A stretch of 44,080 nucleotides of DNA from Pseudomonadota bacterium. Lineage in GTDB: Bacteria > Pseudomonadota > Alphaproteobacteria > Sphingomonadales > Sphingomonadaceae. The DNA lies in assembly GCA_029550345.1 (NCBI GenBank), contig JAKPHK010000004.1, positions 1 to 44,080 of the forward strand. Direction: 5' to 3'. The position numbers and the translations under genes were made by a program. Under the pieces are notes generated by a model. The model was not told where the DNA came from, made no database searches, and saw nothing but the letters and a program-made list of their open reading frames with translations. The stretch's first letter is position 1; every line of letters begins with the position of its first letter. Below are positions 8,855 to 17,883 of the stretch, in pieces.

Positions 8855-11272
8855 TCAGGCGGTCTGGCTGCCCAGCACCGCGCCGACCTTGTCGGTGATC
8901 TGCTGAACAGTGAAGGGTTTCGGCAGGAACTGGACATTGGCGATGTCGATTTCCTTGCGCAGCTGCTCCTCGGCATAGCCCGACATGAACAGCACCGGCA
9001 GCTGCGGCGCGATCTTGCGCACTTCACGCACCATGGATGGGCCGTCCATCGCGGGCATGACAACATCCGAGACAACGATATCGAAACGCCCGCCCTGGGT
9101 GACGATCTCAAGCCCTTCATCGCCATCACTGGCGACCGTGACGGCATAACCGGCTCGGGTCAGCGCGCGTTCGGCGACGGCGCGCACCATGTCCTCGTCC
9201 TCAACCAGCAGCACCCGGCCGCCACCGGACCACTGCACTGCCTGTTCCGGCTTGGCCGCGCCCGCCGCCGGTTCCGCCGCTGCACCGTGATGAACCGGCA
9301 GATAGACCGTAAAGGCGGTGCCGCGCCCCAGCTCGCTATCGGCAAAGATGAAGCCGCCAGATTGCTTGACGATGCCATAAACCGTCGAAAGCCCCAGGCC
9401 GGTGCCCTTGCCCAGTTCCTTGGTGGTAAAGAACGGTTCGAAGATCTTGCCCAGGTTGTCCGGCGCGATCCCGCTGCCGGTATCCTTCACCACCAGCGCG
9501 GTATAATCGACCTGCGGCATGATCGCATTGCGCATCTGCCGGACCTGACTGGCGCTGATCTTGCGGGTGGCCAGAGTCAGCTTGCCGCCGTTCTCGCTTT
9601 TGGAGAGCATCGCATCGCGGGCATTGACTGCCAGATTGACGATCACCTGTTCAAGCTGCGTCGGATCGGCGCGGACCGGGCCAAGATCGCGATCATGCGT
9701 GACCTCAAGCTGGATCTTCTCACCGATCAGGCGCTTGAGCAGGTGCGATACGTCGGAAACAACATCGGGCAGCTGCAACACCTCAGGCCGCAGCGTCTGC
9801 TGGCGGCTGAAGGCAAGGAGCTGGCGGGTCAGGCTGGCGGCACGATTCGAATTGGTGCGGATTTGCTGGATATCGTCATAATCACTGTCGCCGGGGGTGT
9901 GACGCAGCAGCATCAGATCGCAGATACCCAGGATTGCGGTCAGCACGTTATTGAAATCGTGCGCAACCCCGCCGGCCAGCTGACCGACCGCCTGCATCTT
10001 GGTCGCCTGGGCTACCTGCCGCTTGAGCCGAGTTTCCTCGGTAGTGTCGGTCAGGCCCAGCAGCACGGCGGCCTCGCCCAGCCCGCGCACTCCGGCCAGG
10101 CTCAGCGTTACCGGCTCCTCGGGCTGGCTGCGCAGCCGCACCGCAAGGTCGCCGCTGCTGGCGGGTCCTTGCGCGAACCGGCGGATCGCGTCTGAAATCG
10201 GACCCTTGTCTTCCTGCACAACCAGGTCGGTCGGATAGGTCGGCGGCGCCTCACCCTCATTGCCCGCCGCGCGCATGAAGGCGAGGTTGGCAAACAGCAG
10301 CCGCCCATCGCGGTCGGCCATGGCAAGGCCGAGCGGAAGCTGGGAAAGCAGCGCCTCAAGATGCGGCACGGCGGCGGTTGCCTCGCTGCCGCCGCCGCCA
10401 ATCCCGACGCCGTGATCAGCCACCAGGATCAGTGACGAGGTGTGATCGTAATCCACCGGCAGCCCCGAATCCGGGTCGGCAACGGGCAGATAGAACAAGC
10501 TGAGCGGCGCGCCTTTGCGGCCATCGCGGGCCCAGGTGATGTGATCGCGTTCATCCTGACGCAGCAGCGCGGTAAATTCCTGCCCGGTCAGGATCGCGGC
10601 AGGATCGCCCACCGCACGGCTCGCAAAGCCGGTGCTTGCTGCACGCAGTTTCCCATCGGGATCGACAATCGCCAGCGAGAACCCCGCCTGGCTGAGCGCC
10701 CGCCCCAGCTTTCCATCCAGATGCGGGACCAGTTCGCCGACCAGATCGGGTGGACTGATCGCGGTCAGGGTCCAGACCAGATAGTCATCACCGCGCCCGG
10801 CCCGTAGTGCGCTGGCCTGCCAACGGGCGCCGTCACGCTCGATCAGATCGGCGGCGCCCTGCCCATCCCGCCAGGCCGACCGCGCGGCCTTCGCCATTCG
10901 TTCAAGGCTGGCGTTGTCCACCGCGAGACGCGGCGGGGCGTGATTGACCGTGAACCACTTTTCATAAAGCGGATTGGCGCAGACCAGCCTTCCGGCCCGA
11001 TCGACGATCGCGATCGCAGCATCCCCGCGATCGATCGCGGCGACGGTAACCGACCAGTCGGGCAGCGCATATTCGGCTTCGTGGCGGACCTGCGGACGGC
11101 GGCCGAGCATCCAGGCAGCGGCGCCGATCACCGCAAGTCCCCCCGCAAAGGCAGCCACGGCGACCGGCTGGCGCGTCGCGAACCAGACTGCGGCAAGGCT
11201 GACAAGCAGCGCTGCACCCAGCACCGCGCGTTCGGTTGTTCCAGCGGCGGTGGCGGGCGGCGCTGCGCTCAT
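8855..11272 (-). CDS. cckA: Hybrid sensor histidine kinase CckA
   Basis: An 805-residue membrane kinase-phosphatase that, in alphaproteobacteria, feeds phosphate through ChpT to CtrA and CpdR to control the cell cycle or motility. Two membrane segments lie at about residues 16-32 and 37-57. PAS-like sensor regions cover about 70-420. The H-box is GGVAHDFNN with the phospho-accepting His near residue 438; the HDFNN form is the hallmark of CckA-like kinases. The HATPase domain shows NLAVNARDAM, DTGSGIAPDN and GTGLGLSTVYG. A C-terminal receiver domain (about 685-800) carries VEDED, VVSDVVMPAMDG and MSGYAEEQL. The start overlaps the end of the DUF2062 gene by four bases (ATGA), so translation is coupled in a smpB-DUF2062-cckA run. 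The protein is complete. Confidence 0.93.
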   Translation of the reverse strand: MSAAPPATAAGTTERAVLGAALLVSLAAVWFATRQPVAVAAFAGGLAVIGAAAWMLGRRPQVRHEAEYALPDWSVTVAAIDRGDAAIAIVDRAGRLVCANPLYEKWFTVNHAPPRLAVDNASLERMAKAARSAWRDGQGAADLIERDGARWQASALRAGRGDDYLVWTLTAISPPDLVGELVPHLDGKLGRALSQAGFSLAIVDPDGKLRAASTGFASRAVGDPAAILTGQEFTALLRQDERDHITWARDGRKGAPLSLFYLPVADPDSGLPVDYDHTSSLILVADHGVGIGGGGSEATAAVPHLEALLSQLPLGLAMADRDGRLLFANLAFMRAAGNEGEAPPTYPTDLVVQEDKGPISDAIRRFAQGPASSGDLAVRLRSQPEEPVTLSLAGVRGLGEAAVLLGLTDTTEETRLKRQVAQATKMQAVGQLAGGVAHDFNNVLTAILGICDLMLLRHTPGDSDYDDIQQIRTNSNRAASLTRQLLAFSRQQTLRPEVLQLPDVVSDVSHLLKRLIGEKIQLEVTHDRDLGPVRADPTQLEQVIVNLAVNARDAMLSKSENGGKLTLATRKISASQVRQMRNAIMPQVDYTALVVKDTGSGIAPDNLGKIFEPFFTTKELGKGTGLGLSTVYGIVKQSGGFIFADSELGRGTAFTVYLPVHHGAAAEPAAGAAKPEQAVQWSGGGRVLLVEDEDMVRAVAERALTRAGYAVTVASDGDEGLEIVTQGGRFDIVVSDVVMPAMDGPSMVREVRKIAPQLPVLFMSGYAEEQLRKEIDIANVQFLPKPFTVQQITDKVGAVLGSQTA

Positions 11273-11835
11273 CCCTCGCTCCGTGCTTCGCGGATCCGCT
11301 CAAGCGCCAGCTTGCGCTTGTGCCGGACCCACCAGTTCCAGCTGAACGAGCTGACGACATAACCGATCGAGGCGGCGATGACCGAAATCACGAACAGCCC
11401 CAGAAGCATCGCCGGAGCCGCATCGGACAGCAACCAATAGGCCCACTCACGCAGCGAGGCCCCCCTGTCCATCAGAGCCGAAAAGGTCGAAACATCGGCA
11501 TGAAAGCCCAGGCGGTTGCCGATATAGATCGAGGCCGCGATGATGAATGGCGTCGTCGCCGGATTGGACAGGAAGGTCATCAGCGCCGCCAGAGGGATAT
11601 TTCCGCGCACCGGCACGCACATCAGCGCCGCGCCGACGATCTGGACCCCGGGGATCAGCGCAAAAATGCCGACCAGCAGCCCCACCGCCACGCCGCGCGG
11701 GACCGAACGGCGGGTGAACCGCCACAGTTCCTGCCGCCGGGCAAACGGCCCGATCCAGCGGCTGTGCTCCATATCCTCGCGCTTGGGCAAGTTGCGCTGC
11801 ATCCACTGCGAGAGCTTGGTGGCAAAACTGCTCAT
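11269..11835 (-). CDS. DUF2062 membrane protein
   Basis: A 188-residue integral membrane protein of the DUF2062 family. It has a basic, soluble N-terminus (about 55 residues), then hydrophobic segments in [21 protein letters not shown], a second region around [21 protein letters not shown], and a third near [20 protein letters not shown]. The NPATTPF stretch is characteristic of the family. The biochemical role is unknown. The gene overlaps smpB upstream and cckA downstream by four bases each, which suggests a single mRNA with coupled translation. Sitting directly before cckA makes a link to envelope or cell-cycle sensing possible, but this is inference. Confidence 0.85.
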   Translation of the reverse strand: MSSFATKLSQWMQRNLPKREDMEHSRWIGPFARRQELWRFTRRSVPRGVAVGLLVGIFALIPGVQIVGAALMCVPVRGNIPLAALMTFLSNPATTPFIIAASIYIGNRLGFHADVSTFSALMDRGASLREWAYWLLSDAAPAMLLGLFVISVIAASIGYVVSSFSWNWWVRHKRKLALERIREARSEG

Positions 11836-12314
11836 TTGTAATCCCGCATGATCCGCTGCTGATCGCGCTTCCAGTCGCGCTCCTTGATCGTCGCGCGCTT
11901 GTCGGCAACGTTTTTGCCCTTGGCCAGCGCCAGCTCGACCTTGGCCCGCCCGCGGCTGTTGAAATAGATCGACAGCGGAACCAGCGTCATCCCCTTGCGC
12001 TCAACCGCCCCGGTGAAGCGATCGATCTCTCGCGCGTGGAGCAGCAGCTTGCGGGGGCGCTTGGGTTCATGGTTGAAGCGGTTGCCGTGGCTGAATTCGG
12101 GCACGTTTGAATTGACCAGCCAGACCTGGCCATCGCGCACTTCGGCATAAGACTCCGCAATCGAGCCTTCGCCAAAACGCAGGCTCTTCACCTCGGTTCC
12201 GGTCAATGCGATCCCGGCCTCGGTCGTATCTTCGATATGATAGTCAAACCGAGCGCGCCGGTTTTCGGCGACGATCTTCTTCTTGTCGAACTGAGCGTGG
12301 GTAGGACGGGCCAT
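11832..12314 (-). CDS. smpB: SsrA-binding protein SmpB
   Basis: The 160-residue RNA-binding partner of tmRNA in rescue of stalled ribosomes. Visible family features are [20 protein letters not shown] at the N-terminus, [19 protein letters not shown], and [13 protein letters not shown]. The C-terminal tail [17 protein letters not shown] is the part that mimics the missing mRNA in the ribosomal channel. Length is normal. The gene overlaps DUF2062 by four bases. The MITE-like element occupies the gap between it and dapA, so smpB may now depend on a promoter between 12315 and 12367 or inside the element. No tmRNA gene was found nearby. Confidence 0.97.
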   Translation of the reverse strand: MARPTHAQFDKKKIVAENRRARFDYHIEDTTEAGIALTGTEVKSLRFGEGSIAESYAEVRDGQVWLVNSNVPEFSHGNRFNHEPKRPRKLLLHAREIDRFTGAVERKGMTLVPLSIYFNSRGRAKVELALAKGKNVADKRATIKERDWKRDQQRIMRDYK

Positions 12315-12367
12315 GATTGGCCGTCATGTAGGGTGCCCCGCGCCAAAAGGGAACGGGGGACGTTGCT

Positions 12368-12635
12368 TAGGCCGTAATCTCATAAATGACGCCGTCGAGG
12401 CGTCCAAATGGCGAACATATCGGGCGAAGGCGCCTGCCGGGAAGGCTGGTTGCCTTACCAAGGGCGGCTTTGGCCGATATGGAAGCCATTTGAACGTCCC
12501 GCAGGGATTTGCTCAGAATGGCCCATTGCTGCGTCGAAAAGACTGAAAATATCGACATATTCCTGCGCCTTTTCTCCTGGCACTGAGCCATTCTGACTCA
12601 AACCTCGATGGCGCCATTTATGAGTTTACGGCCTA
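12368..12635. mobile_element. MITE-like element with 33-bp terminal inverted repeats and TA ends
   Basis: A 268-bp non-coding element. The left end (12368-12400) starts TAGGCCGTAATCTCATAAAT. The right end (12603-12635), read in reverse complement, starts TAGGCCGTAAACTCATAAAT. The two 33-base ends differ at only three positions. The outermost TA on both sides fits a TA target-site duplication, as made by IS630/Tc1-mariner transposases, so this is probably a non-autonomous relative (inference). Two internal arms also fold: CGTCCAAATGGC/GCCATTTGAACG with CATATCGG/CCGATATG inside it, and TCAGAATGGC/GCCATTCTGA (12513-12522, 12587-12596). It holds no plausible gene. It fills the gap between dapA and smpB, and its right TA plus the first base of the repeat form the dapA stop codon. 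Confidence 0.8.
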
Positions 12636-13514
12636 GATCAATCCGGCGTGAGCCAGCCCGGCATCGACCGCCTTGCGGCTTTCGGCGCTGCACGCCACCA
12701 GCGGCAGGCGCACTTCCTCACCGATCCAGCCCAGAACCCGGGCCATCGCATACTTTACCGGCCCCGGGCTGGCATCGGTAAACAAGGCCTGGTGCAGCGG
12801 GAACAGCTGTTCGTTCAGCCGATGCGCGTCGGCCATATCGCCGGAAAGGCTCGCGGCCTGGAATTCGGCACAAAGCCGCGGTGCGACATTGGCGGTGACC
12901 GAGATGCACCCTGCCCCGCCCCCGGCATTGTACTGCATCGCCATATCATCGTTGCCGCAAAGCTGCAGGAAGCCGGGCCCGAGCGCCAGACGGTGTGCGG
13001 TCAGGCGGGTCATGTCGCCACTCGCATCCTTGATCCCGATAATCCGCTCCGGAAAGCGGCTGACCAGCTCGGCGACCGTTTCCGGCTTGATATCGGTGAT
13101 GGTGCGGCCGGGAACGTTGTAGAGTACGATCGGTAGATCGACCTGTTCGGCCAGATAGCTGAAATGCGCGATCAGCCCGGCCTGGCTTGGCCGGTTGTAA
13201 TAGGGCGCAACCATCAGCGCCGCCGCTGCGCCCATCTCCTTGGCTTCACGCATATGCCACAGCGCAGTCTGGGTATCGTTGCTCCCGCAACCAGCCATCA
13301 CCGGCACCCGGCCTGCGGCCTGCTCGACACAGATTGCGAACAGGCGGTGCTGTTCTTCGTTGCCAAGGGTGGGTGCTTCTCCGGTCGTTCCGCAGGGCAC
13401 CAGGGCGCTGGAGCCCTGTTCAATCTGCCAGTCGATCAGGCGGCGAAAGGCCGCTTCATCCACAGCTCCGTCCTTGAACGGGGTAACCAGAGCCGGAATT
13501 GAGCCGGAGAACAT
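12633..13514 (-). CDS. dapA: 4-hydroxy-tetrahydrodipicolinate synthase
   Basis: A 293-residue TIM-barrel enzyme that condenses pyruvate with aspartate semialdehyde, the first committed step to lysine and meso-diaminopimelate for peptidoglycan. The active-site segments are present: PCGTTGEAPTL, the catalytic Tyr region LYNVPGRT, and the Schiff-base lysine in IGIKDASGD. I chose the start at 13514 (MFSGSIPALVTPF), which matches the family N-terminus; the frame stays open 30 codons upstream without similarity. The C-terminus (DAGLAHAGLI) ends exactly where the MITE-like element begins, and the TAG stop is made of the element's TA and first base. The last one or two residues could have been changed by that insertion. 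The gene diverges from the lytic transglycosylase gene at 13582. Confidence 0.96.
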   Translation of the reverse strand: MFSGSIPALVTPFKDGAVDEAAFRRLIDWQIEQGSSALVPCGTTGEAPTLGNEEQHRLFAICVEQAAGRVPVMAGCGSNDTQTALWHMREAKEMGAAAALMVAPYYNRPSQAGLIAHFSYLAEQVDLPIVLYNVPGRTITDIKPETVAELVSRFPERIIGIKDASGDMTRLTAHRLALGPGFLQLCGNDDMAMQYNAGGGAGCISVTANVAPRLCAEFQAASLSGDMADAHRLNEQLFPLHQALFTDASPGPVKYAMARVLGWIGEEVRLPLVACSAESRKAVDAGLAHAGLI

Positions 13515-13581
13515 GGACTTTTTCCCTGTCGATGCCCCATAGGGGCCTTGTTCAGCCTGCCATAAGGAGCCTTTTCCCAGA

Positions 13582-15555
13582 ATGTCCAGTATGCTTCGCA
13601 CCACCGTCTCATCGATGCTCGCATTGCTGGCTTTTCATGCCGCCCCCGCACAGGCACAGGAGCTGCCGGATGGCGTGGAATGGGATCACGCCCGCGCCAA
13701 CCTGCGCGCCTTGCCGCCTGGCGATATGCACCAGGCCGTTGCGCGCTGGAAATTGCTGGTCGCAAACAGCGGCTTTGCCTTTGCCGACTACAGCGGATTT
13801 CTGCTCGCCTATCCAGGCCTTCCGGAAGAGGAGAAGCTGCGCGGTTTCGCCGAGGCCGCGCTTGACCGCGAGGTGGTTCCGGCCGCGCAGATCGTGGCCT
13901 TTTTCGATCGCTTCCCGCCGCTCGGCAACAAGGCCCGGGCCAGCTATGCGCTCGCACTGGCAGCGCTTGGCCGGCCAGAGGCACGCCAGGTCGCGCTTGA
14001 AGCCTGGCGCGGCGGGTTGATGAACGATGCCGCGGAACCGGCAATTTTCGGTCTGATCGCAACCGGCCTGACTCCGGCCGATCAGGACGAGCGGATGGAC
14101 GAACTGCTGTGGGCCAACGCGCCGCAGTCGGGGCAACGGCAGATTGACCGGGTATCGCCCCAAAACCGCCCGATTTTCACAGCCCGCCTGGGAATGCTCA
14201 ACGGACAGGACCCGGCGGCGTTCGGGATCGATCCCGGCCCTGCCGCGCTGACCGATGCGGGCTATCTCTACAATCGTTCACGGATGCTGCGCAGCAGCGG
14301 ACAAAACAGCGCTGCCGCAGCTATGCTCGGCAATCGGCCCAAACTCGCCGCTCCGCCGCGTGAGCCGCGCAAGTGGGTTGGGGAACTGCTGGCCGTTGCC
14401 CGGCGGGCCGATAGCCAGGGCGCGGTCCGGATCGCAGAGGGGATCGACGATACCTTCCCGCCGGGAACCGACGTTTCGCTGCAATCCTTTGCCATTCGCG
14501 ACGATTACACATCGCTGATGTGGCTGGGCGGCACCAAGGCACTTTGGACGCTGGGCGACGGACGCCGCGCGGCTCCGCTGTTCTGGCGCTACGGCGCGGC
14601 CGCGCGCACCCCGCAAACCCGCACCAAAGGCTTCTATTGGGCTGGCCGGGCGGCAGCGCAGGGCGGCAATCAGGCAGAGGCGAACCGGTATTTTGAACTG
14701 GCCGCGCAGTATCCGGATTCGTTTTACGGGATGCTCGCGCTCGAACGATTGGGGCGGCCGATCCCGGCGCTCACCTCCTCCCCCACCGCAGTGCCGACCC
14801 CGGCCCAACGCGCCGATTTCAACGCCCGACCGCTGACCCTCGCGGTTCGGGAAGTCGCGCGGGAAAGCGACTGGCCCACCGCGATCCGGTTTTTCAAGGA
14901 AATCGCCGATCAGGCCGAAAGCGAAAGCGATCATGTGCTGGTCGCCGACCTTGCACTGGAGCTGGGGCGGCGTGATCTTGGGGTGATCCTTGGTCAGGCG
15001 GCCCATGTCGATGGGCACGGGATTTACCGCAAGACCAGCTATCCGCTGATCCCGACGCCTGCCGGATCGAACTGGACCTTCATCCATGCGATAGGTCGGC
15101 AGGAAAGCCAGTTTGCGATGAATGCGGTCAGCCATGCCGGTGCCCGCGGCCTGATGCAGCTGATGCCCGGCACCGCCCGCGAACAGGCCGGGAAGATGGA
15201 TCTGGTCTATGATCGCCAGGCGCTGACCGAAGACGCGGGGTACAATCTCACTCTGGGCGATGCCTATTTCCGGCGGATGCTTGACTACTTTGGTGGGTCC
15301 TACCCGCTGGCAGTGGCGGCCTATAATGCCGGGGCGGGCAACGTGAACAAATGGCTGCGCGCCAATGGCGATCCGCGCACCGGCGCGATCGACTGGGTGG
15401 AATGGATCGAGCGTATCCCGATTACCGAAACCCGCGGTTACGTCCAGCGCGTCCTTGAAAACGCGGTGGTCTATGAAACGATGCACCCACGCCGGGCGAT
15501 CAACAAGGGTCCCAACCCACTCAGTTTCTTCCTGGGCAAGCGGTATCCGGGATGA
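13582..15555 (+). CDS. Soluble lytic murein transglycosylase (first of two)
   Basis: A 657-residue periplasmic enzyme that cleaves peptidoglycan glycan strands to form 1,6-anhydro-muramic ends. It has a signal peptide (MSSMLRTTVSSMLALLAFHAAPAQAQ), a long alpha-helical superhelix region (about residues 30-480), and a C-terminal SLT lysozyme-like domain. The domain shows IGRQESQF (catalytic Glu near residue 510), SHAGARGLMQLMPGTA and VAAYNAGAGNVNKWL. AAGGAG (13564-13569) lies 12 bases before the chosen ATG. Its stop overlaps the greB start (ATGA). It diverges from dapA, which makes a peptidoglycan precursor, and the two start codons are 67 bases apart. A paralogue is at 38627. Confidence 0.93.
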   Translation: MSSMLRTTVSSMLALLAFHAAPAQAQELPDGVEWDHARANLRALPPGDMHQAVARWKLLVANSGFAFADYSGFLLAYPGLPEEEKLRGFAEAALDREVVPAAQIVAFFDRFPPLGNKARASYALALAALGRPEARQVALEAWRGGLMNDAAEPAIFGLIATGLTPADQDERMDELLWANAPQSGQRQIDRVSPQNRPIFTARLGMLNGQDPAAFGIDPGPAALTDAGYLYNRSRMLRSSGQNSAAAAMLGNRPKLAAPPREPRKWVGELLAVARRADSQGAVRIAEGIDDTFPPGTDVSLQSFAIRDDYTSLMWLGGTKALWTLGDGRRAAPLFWRYGAAARTPQTRTKGFYWAGRAAAQGGNQAEANRYFELAAQYPDSFYGMLALERLGRPIPALTSSPTAVPTPAQRADFNARPLTLAVREVARESDWPTAIRFFKEIADQAESESDHVLVADLALELGRRDLGVILGQAAHVDGHGIYRKTSYPLIPTPAGSNWTFIHAIGRQESQFAMNAVSHAGARGLMQLMPGTAREQAGKMDLVYDRQALTEDAGYNLTLGDAYFRRMLDYFGGSYPLAVAAYNAGAGNVNKWLRANGDPRTGAIDWVEWIERIPITETRGYVQRVLENAVVYETMHPRRAINKGPNPLSFFLGKRYPG

Positions 15556-16040
15556 AGCCGGAAGGCCCGCCGATCACGCCGACCGGGATGGCTGCGCTTC
15601 GGGCGCGCTATGACCATCTGCTTGGCACCGAACGCCCCGCGATCGTTGAGATCGTCAGCTGGGCGGCGGGCAATGGTGACCGCAGCGAGAACGGCGATTA
15701 CCTCTATGGCCGCAAGCGGATGCGCGAGATTGACCGCGAACTGGCTCACCTCGCTCGGCGGATGAAGGCCTGCCGGGTGATCGATCCGGCACGGCAGGAA
15801 GACCGCCAGCGCGCATGGTTCGGCGCGAAAGTGACGATCGCCGATGAGGATGACAATCACCGTACCCTGACCCTGGTCGGCGATGACGAGCAGGACGCAT
15901 CGACCGGGCTGATCGGCTGGAGCGCGCCGATGGCCCGGGCGCTGCGCGGCGCGGGCGTGGGAGATCTGCGCAAGGTCCGCCTGCCGGGCGGCGAGAAAGA
16001 GTGGGAAGTGATCGAAATTTCCTATCCGGCGGCGATCTGA
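15552..16040 (+). CDS. greB: Transcription elongation factor GreB
   Basis: A 162-residue factor that enters the RNA polymerase secondary channel and stimulates cleavage of backtracked transcripts. The N-terminal coiled coil carries the acidic tip segment GNGDRSENGDYLYGRKRMREID; the family's essential Asp/Glu pair at the coil tip falls in this segment (NGDRSENGDY). The C-terminal FKBP-like domain has GAKVTIADEDD, TLVGDDEQD and GWSAPMARALRGA. The basic RKRMREID form and the length point to GreB rather than GreA. The ATG overlaps the stop of the transglycosylase gene, so translation is coupled. Confidence 0.9.
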   Translation: MKPEGPPITPTGMAALRARYDHLLGTERPAIVEIVSWAAGNGDRSENGDYLYGRKRMREIDRELAHLARRMKACRVIDPARQEDRQRAWFGAKVTIADEDDNHRTLTLVGDDEQDASTGLIGWSAPMARALRGAGVGDLRKVRLPGGEKEWEVIEISYPAAI

Positions 16041-16042
16041 CC

Positions 16043-16222
16043 ATGGCCGATGTGATCAACCTGCGGCTGGCACGCAAGGCCAAGGCCCGGACCGAGGCTG
16101 AAGGCAAGGCTGCACGGAACCGCGCCCTTCACGGTCTGAGCAAGGCCGAACGCGAAAAGCAGCGCCTGGATGCGCAGCGCGCCGCGCGGGCTATCGACGG
16201 CGCCAAGCGAGAGGAACCCTGA
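16043..16222 (+). CDS. DUF4169 family small protein
   Basis: A 59-residue, strongly charged protein beginning MADVINLRLARKAKARTEAE, a pattern I associate with the DUF4169 family found in alphaproteobacteria. It is almost wholly helical, rich in Arg, Lys, Ala and Glu, and has no membrane segment. Function unknown. It starts two bases after the greB stop and overlaps the next small gene (TGATG), so it belongs to the transglycosylase-greB operon. I used the ATG at 16043; the longer in-frame GTG would overlap greB. Confidence 0.8.
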   Translation: MADVINLRLARKAKARTEAEGKAARNRALHGLSKAEREKQRLDAQRAARAIDGAKREEP

Positions 16223-16425
16223 TGCGCACCACTTTCGATCAGGCGACGGTCCGGCTCTATCACCTTGATAGCGCCAGCGAAGGCGGCGCGGCGACGACCC
16301 TGGTCTATGCCCCGCTAGCCGAAGCCTTGCGGCTGGCGGCAGAGCAGCCGCCCGAAGTGCAGGACGGCCTGTTCATCGCCACCGACAACGACGTCGTCGC
16401 CTACCTCGATCTGATCAACGGATAG
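16222..16425 (+). CDS. Small conserved-looking hypothetical protein
   Basis: A 67-residue acidic protein (MRTTFDQATVRLYHLDSASE...DNDVVAYLDLING). Its start codon shares one base with the DUF4169 stop (TGATG), the usual sign of coupled translation, and codon use resembles that of its neighbours. No motif, signal peptide or membrane segment is visible, and I do not recognise the family. It is the last gene of the operon and converges on the GCS2-family gene eight bases away. Confidence 0.6.
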   Translation: MRTTFDQATVRLYHLDSASEGGAATTLVYAPLAEALRLAAEQPPEVQDGLFIATDNDVVAYLDLING

Positions 16426-16433
16426 GGCAGACT

Positions 16434-17852
16434 TCAGACAGTCCACTCGTGGACCGGCATTCCCGAGCGCTGATGCTCAAGATAGTCGGCGGTAAGACGG
16501 AACAGGTCGCCGTGGCGGGCGTGGTGCGCCAGTTGCCATGTCGCCCCGTTGCGCCCGCTGGCGATCCGCTGTTCGATCACCCCCAGATTGCGGTCAATCA
16601 GCGCGCTGTCCGTCCCCAGCTGCTCAAGGCCCTGGCGCGCCAAGGGTAGTAGCCTGCCCAACACATCACGCACCGGGCGCTGCGCCTCGCCCGCCCAGGC
16701 GATTTCCGCATTCAGCCCGTTTCGCGCGGCGGCATAGAAATTGGCGCGGACGACATCGAGCGGCAAGGCGGCGGGCCGCTGCGCCAGGGCGTGAACCGCG
16801 CCGTAATAGAACGCGGCGTTGGCGAACATATCGATCACGCTTGGCCCGGCGGGCATGATCCGCTGTTCCAGCCTGACGTGCGGGGTTTCATCTTGGTCAA
16901 ACCCTGCCAGCAGCCTGACCCAGCGCCAGATCGTGCCATTGTGCAGCCGCAGATGCGCGAACCGGTCAGCAGGCTGGTCGGACAGGATCGGCAGCAGGAC
17001 TGCGAACCGTTCCAGATTTTCAGCAAACAGCGCCAGCGGATCACCATCGGCATAGCGGCTGGCTAGGAACACGCGGGCCGTATCCGAAGCCTCCCCGCCG
17101 GCTCCGCTCATCGCCTGCTCGAACAGCGGAATGCGGGTTTCATGCCACAGCGGTTTGCCGAACAGGAACGGCGAATTGGCGCTGAGCGCGACAAGCGGCC
17201 CCGCGAGTTCGAGCGAGGCATCATAGGTGGCCGCCAGTTGCTCCAGCGGAACCTGCAAATGGAGCTGGAACGACGTTGTCCCCGCTTCGAGCATGACGTC
17301 GGCATGGCTGGTGCGCAGATGTTCACCCGCCGGATCCGCGCAGTCGATGTCGATTTCCACTGGCGCGCCGCCGCGCAGCCGCATCACTTCGCGGTTGAGC
17401 GCGACGTAACGATTGGACGGGGTCATGTTGTCCAGCGAAAGATCGGCATCGCGCAAGGTTGGCAGGATCCCGATCGCGATCGCGGTATCAACCTCCTCGT
17501 GCGCTTCGGAGAGGCAGCGTGACCAGGTGGCGGCAAGCTCCTGCTCCATCTCCGCCAGCCCCGCCCCGCCAAGGCCGCGCGGAAGGCCGTTCAGCTCTAT
17601 GTTGAACCGGGACAGCTCCGAAACCACCAGGCCGTCGCCCAGGCGGGAGAGAAACGACTGGTTGTGCGGAACCGGGAACATTGCGCGATCGACCAGCCAG
17701 GCTTCCAGCTCGAAACCCCCGACCGGCCCTGCCGAAGATAACGCGTCCGCATCCGCCAGCTGAGCCAAGAGCGCGGTTTCCGCAGCAAGACGGCGGGTGA
17801 ACTCCTCCCGTTCCGCGGCGCCGAACCTGATCGATCCGATGTCCTGCCCCAT
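16434..17852 (-). CDS. Glutamate-cysteine ligase type 2 (GCS2) family protein
   Basis: A 472-residue cytoplasmic protein of the ATP-dependent carboxylate-amine ligase superfamily to which GCS2 enzymes belong. The N-terminal substrate-site segment is GPVGGFELEAWLVD (acidic residues that bind Mg-ATP in the family). The segments ELNGLPRGLGG and DNMTPSNRYVALNREVMRLRG, and later LRLHNGTIWRWVR and RLEQRIMPAGPS, fit the fold. Members include true gamma-glutamylcysteine synthetases and YbdK-like enzymes of uncertain substrate. Sequence alone does not settle which this is, so I give no gene symbol. The gene diverges from the IalB-like gene. Confidence 0.75.
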   Translation of the reverse strand: MGQDIGSIRFGAAEREEFTRRLAAETALLAQLADADALSSAGPVGGFELEAWLVDRAMFPVPHNQSFLSRLGDGLVVSELSRFNIELNGLPRGLGGAGLAEMEQELAATWSRCLSEAHEEVDTAIAIGILPTLRDADLSLDNMTPSNRYVALNREVMRLRGGAPVEIDIDCADPAGEHLRTSHADVMLEAGTTSFQLHLQVPLEQLAATYDASLELAGPLVALSANSPFLFGKPLWHETRIPLFEQAMSGAGGEASDTARVFLASRYADGDPLALFAENLERFAVLLPILSDQPADRFAHLRLHNGTIWRWVRLLAGFDQDETPHVRLEQRIMPAGPSVIDMFANAAFYYGAVHALAQRPAALPLDVVRANFYAAARNGLNAEIAWAGEAQRPVRDVLGRLLPLARQGLEQLGTDSALIDRNLGVIEQRIASGRNGATWQLAHHARHGDLFRLTADYLEHQRSGMPVHEWTV

Positions 17853-17883
17853 CCCGCCCTTTCCCTGCCGCGCGCTTTCTGCA

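Noticed and set aside
8759..10195. Long open frame antisense to cckA (478 codons, plus strand).
   Set aside because: It is a shadow of cckA caused by high GC third positions, and its translation has no domain-like features.
12315..12632. Checked for the permuted tmRNA gene near smpB.
   Set aside because: No tag-peptide reading frame of the usual AxDN type or tRNA-like ends were found; the gap is filled by the TA-flanked inverted-repeat element.
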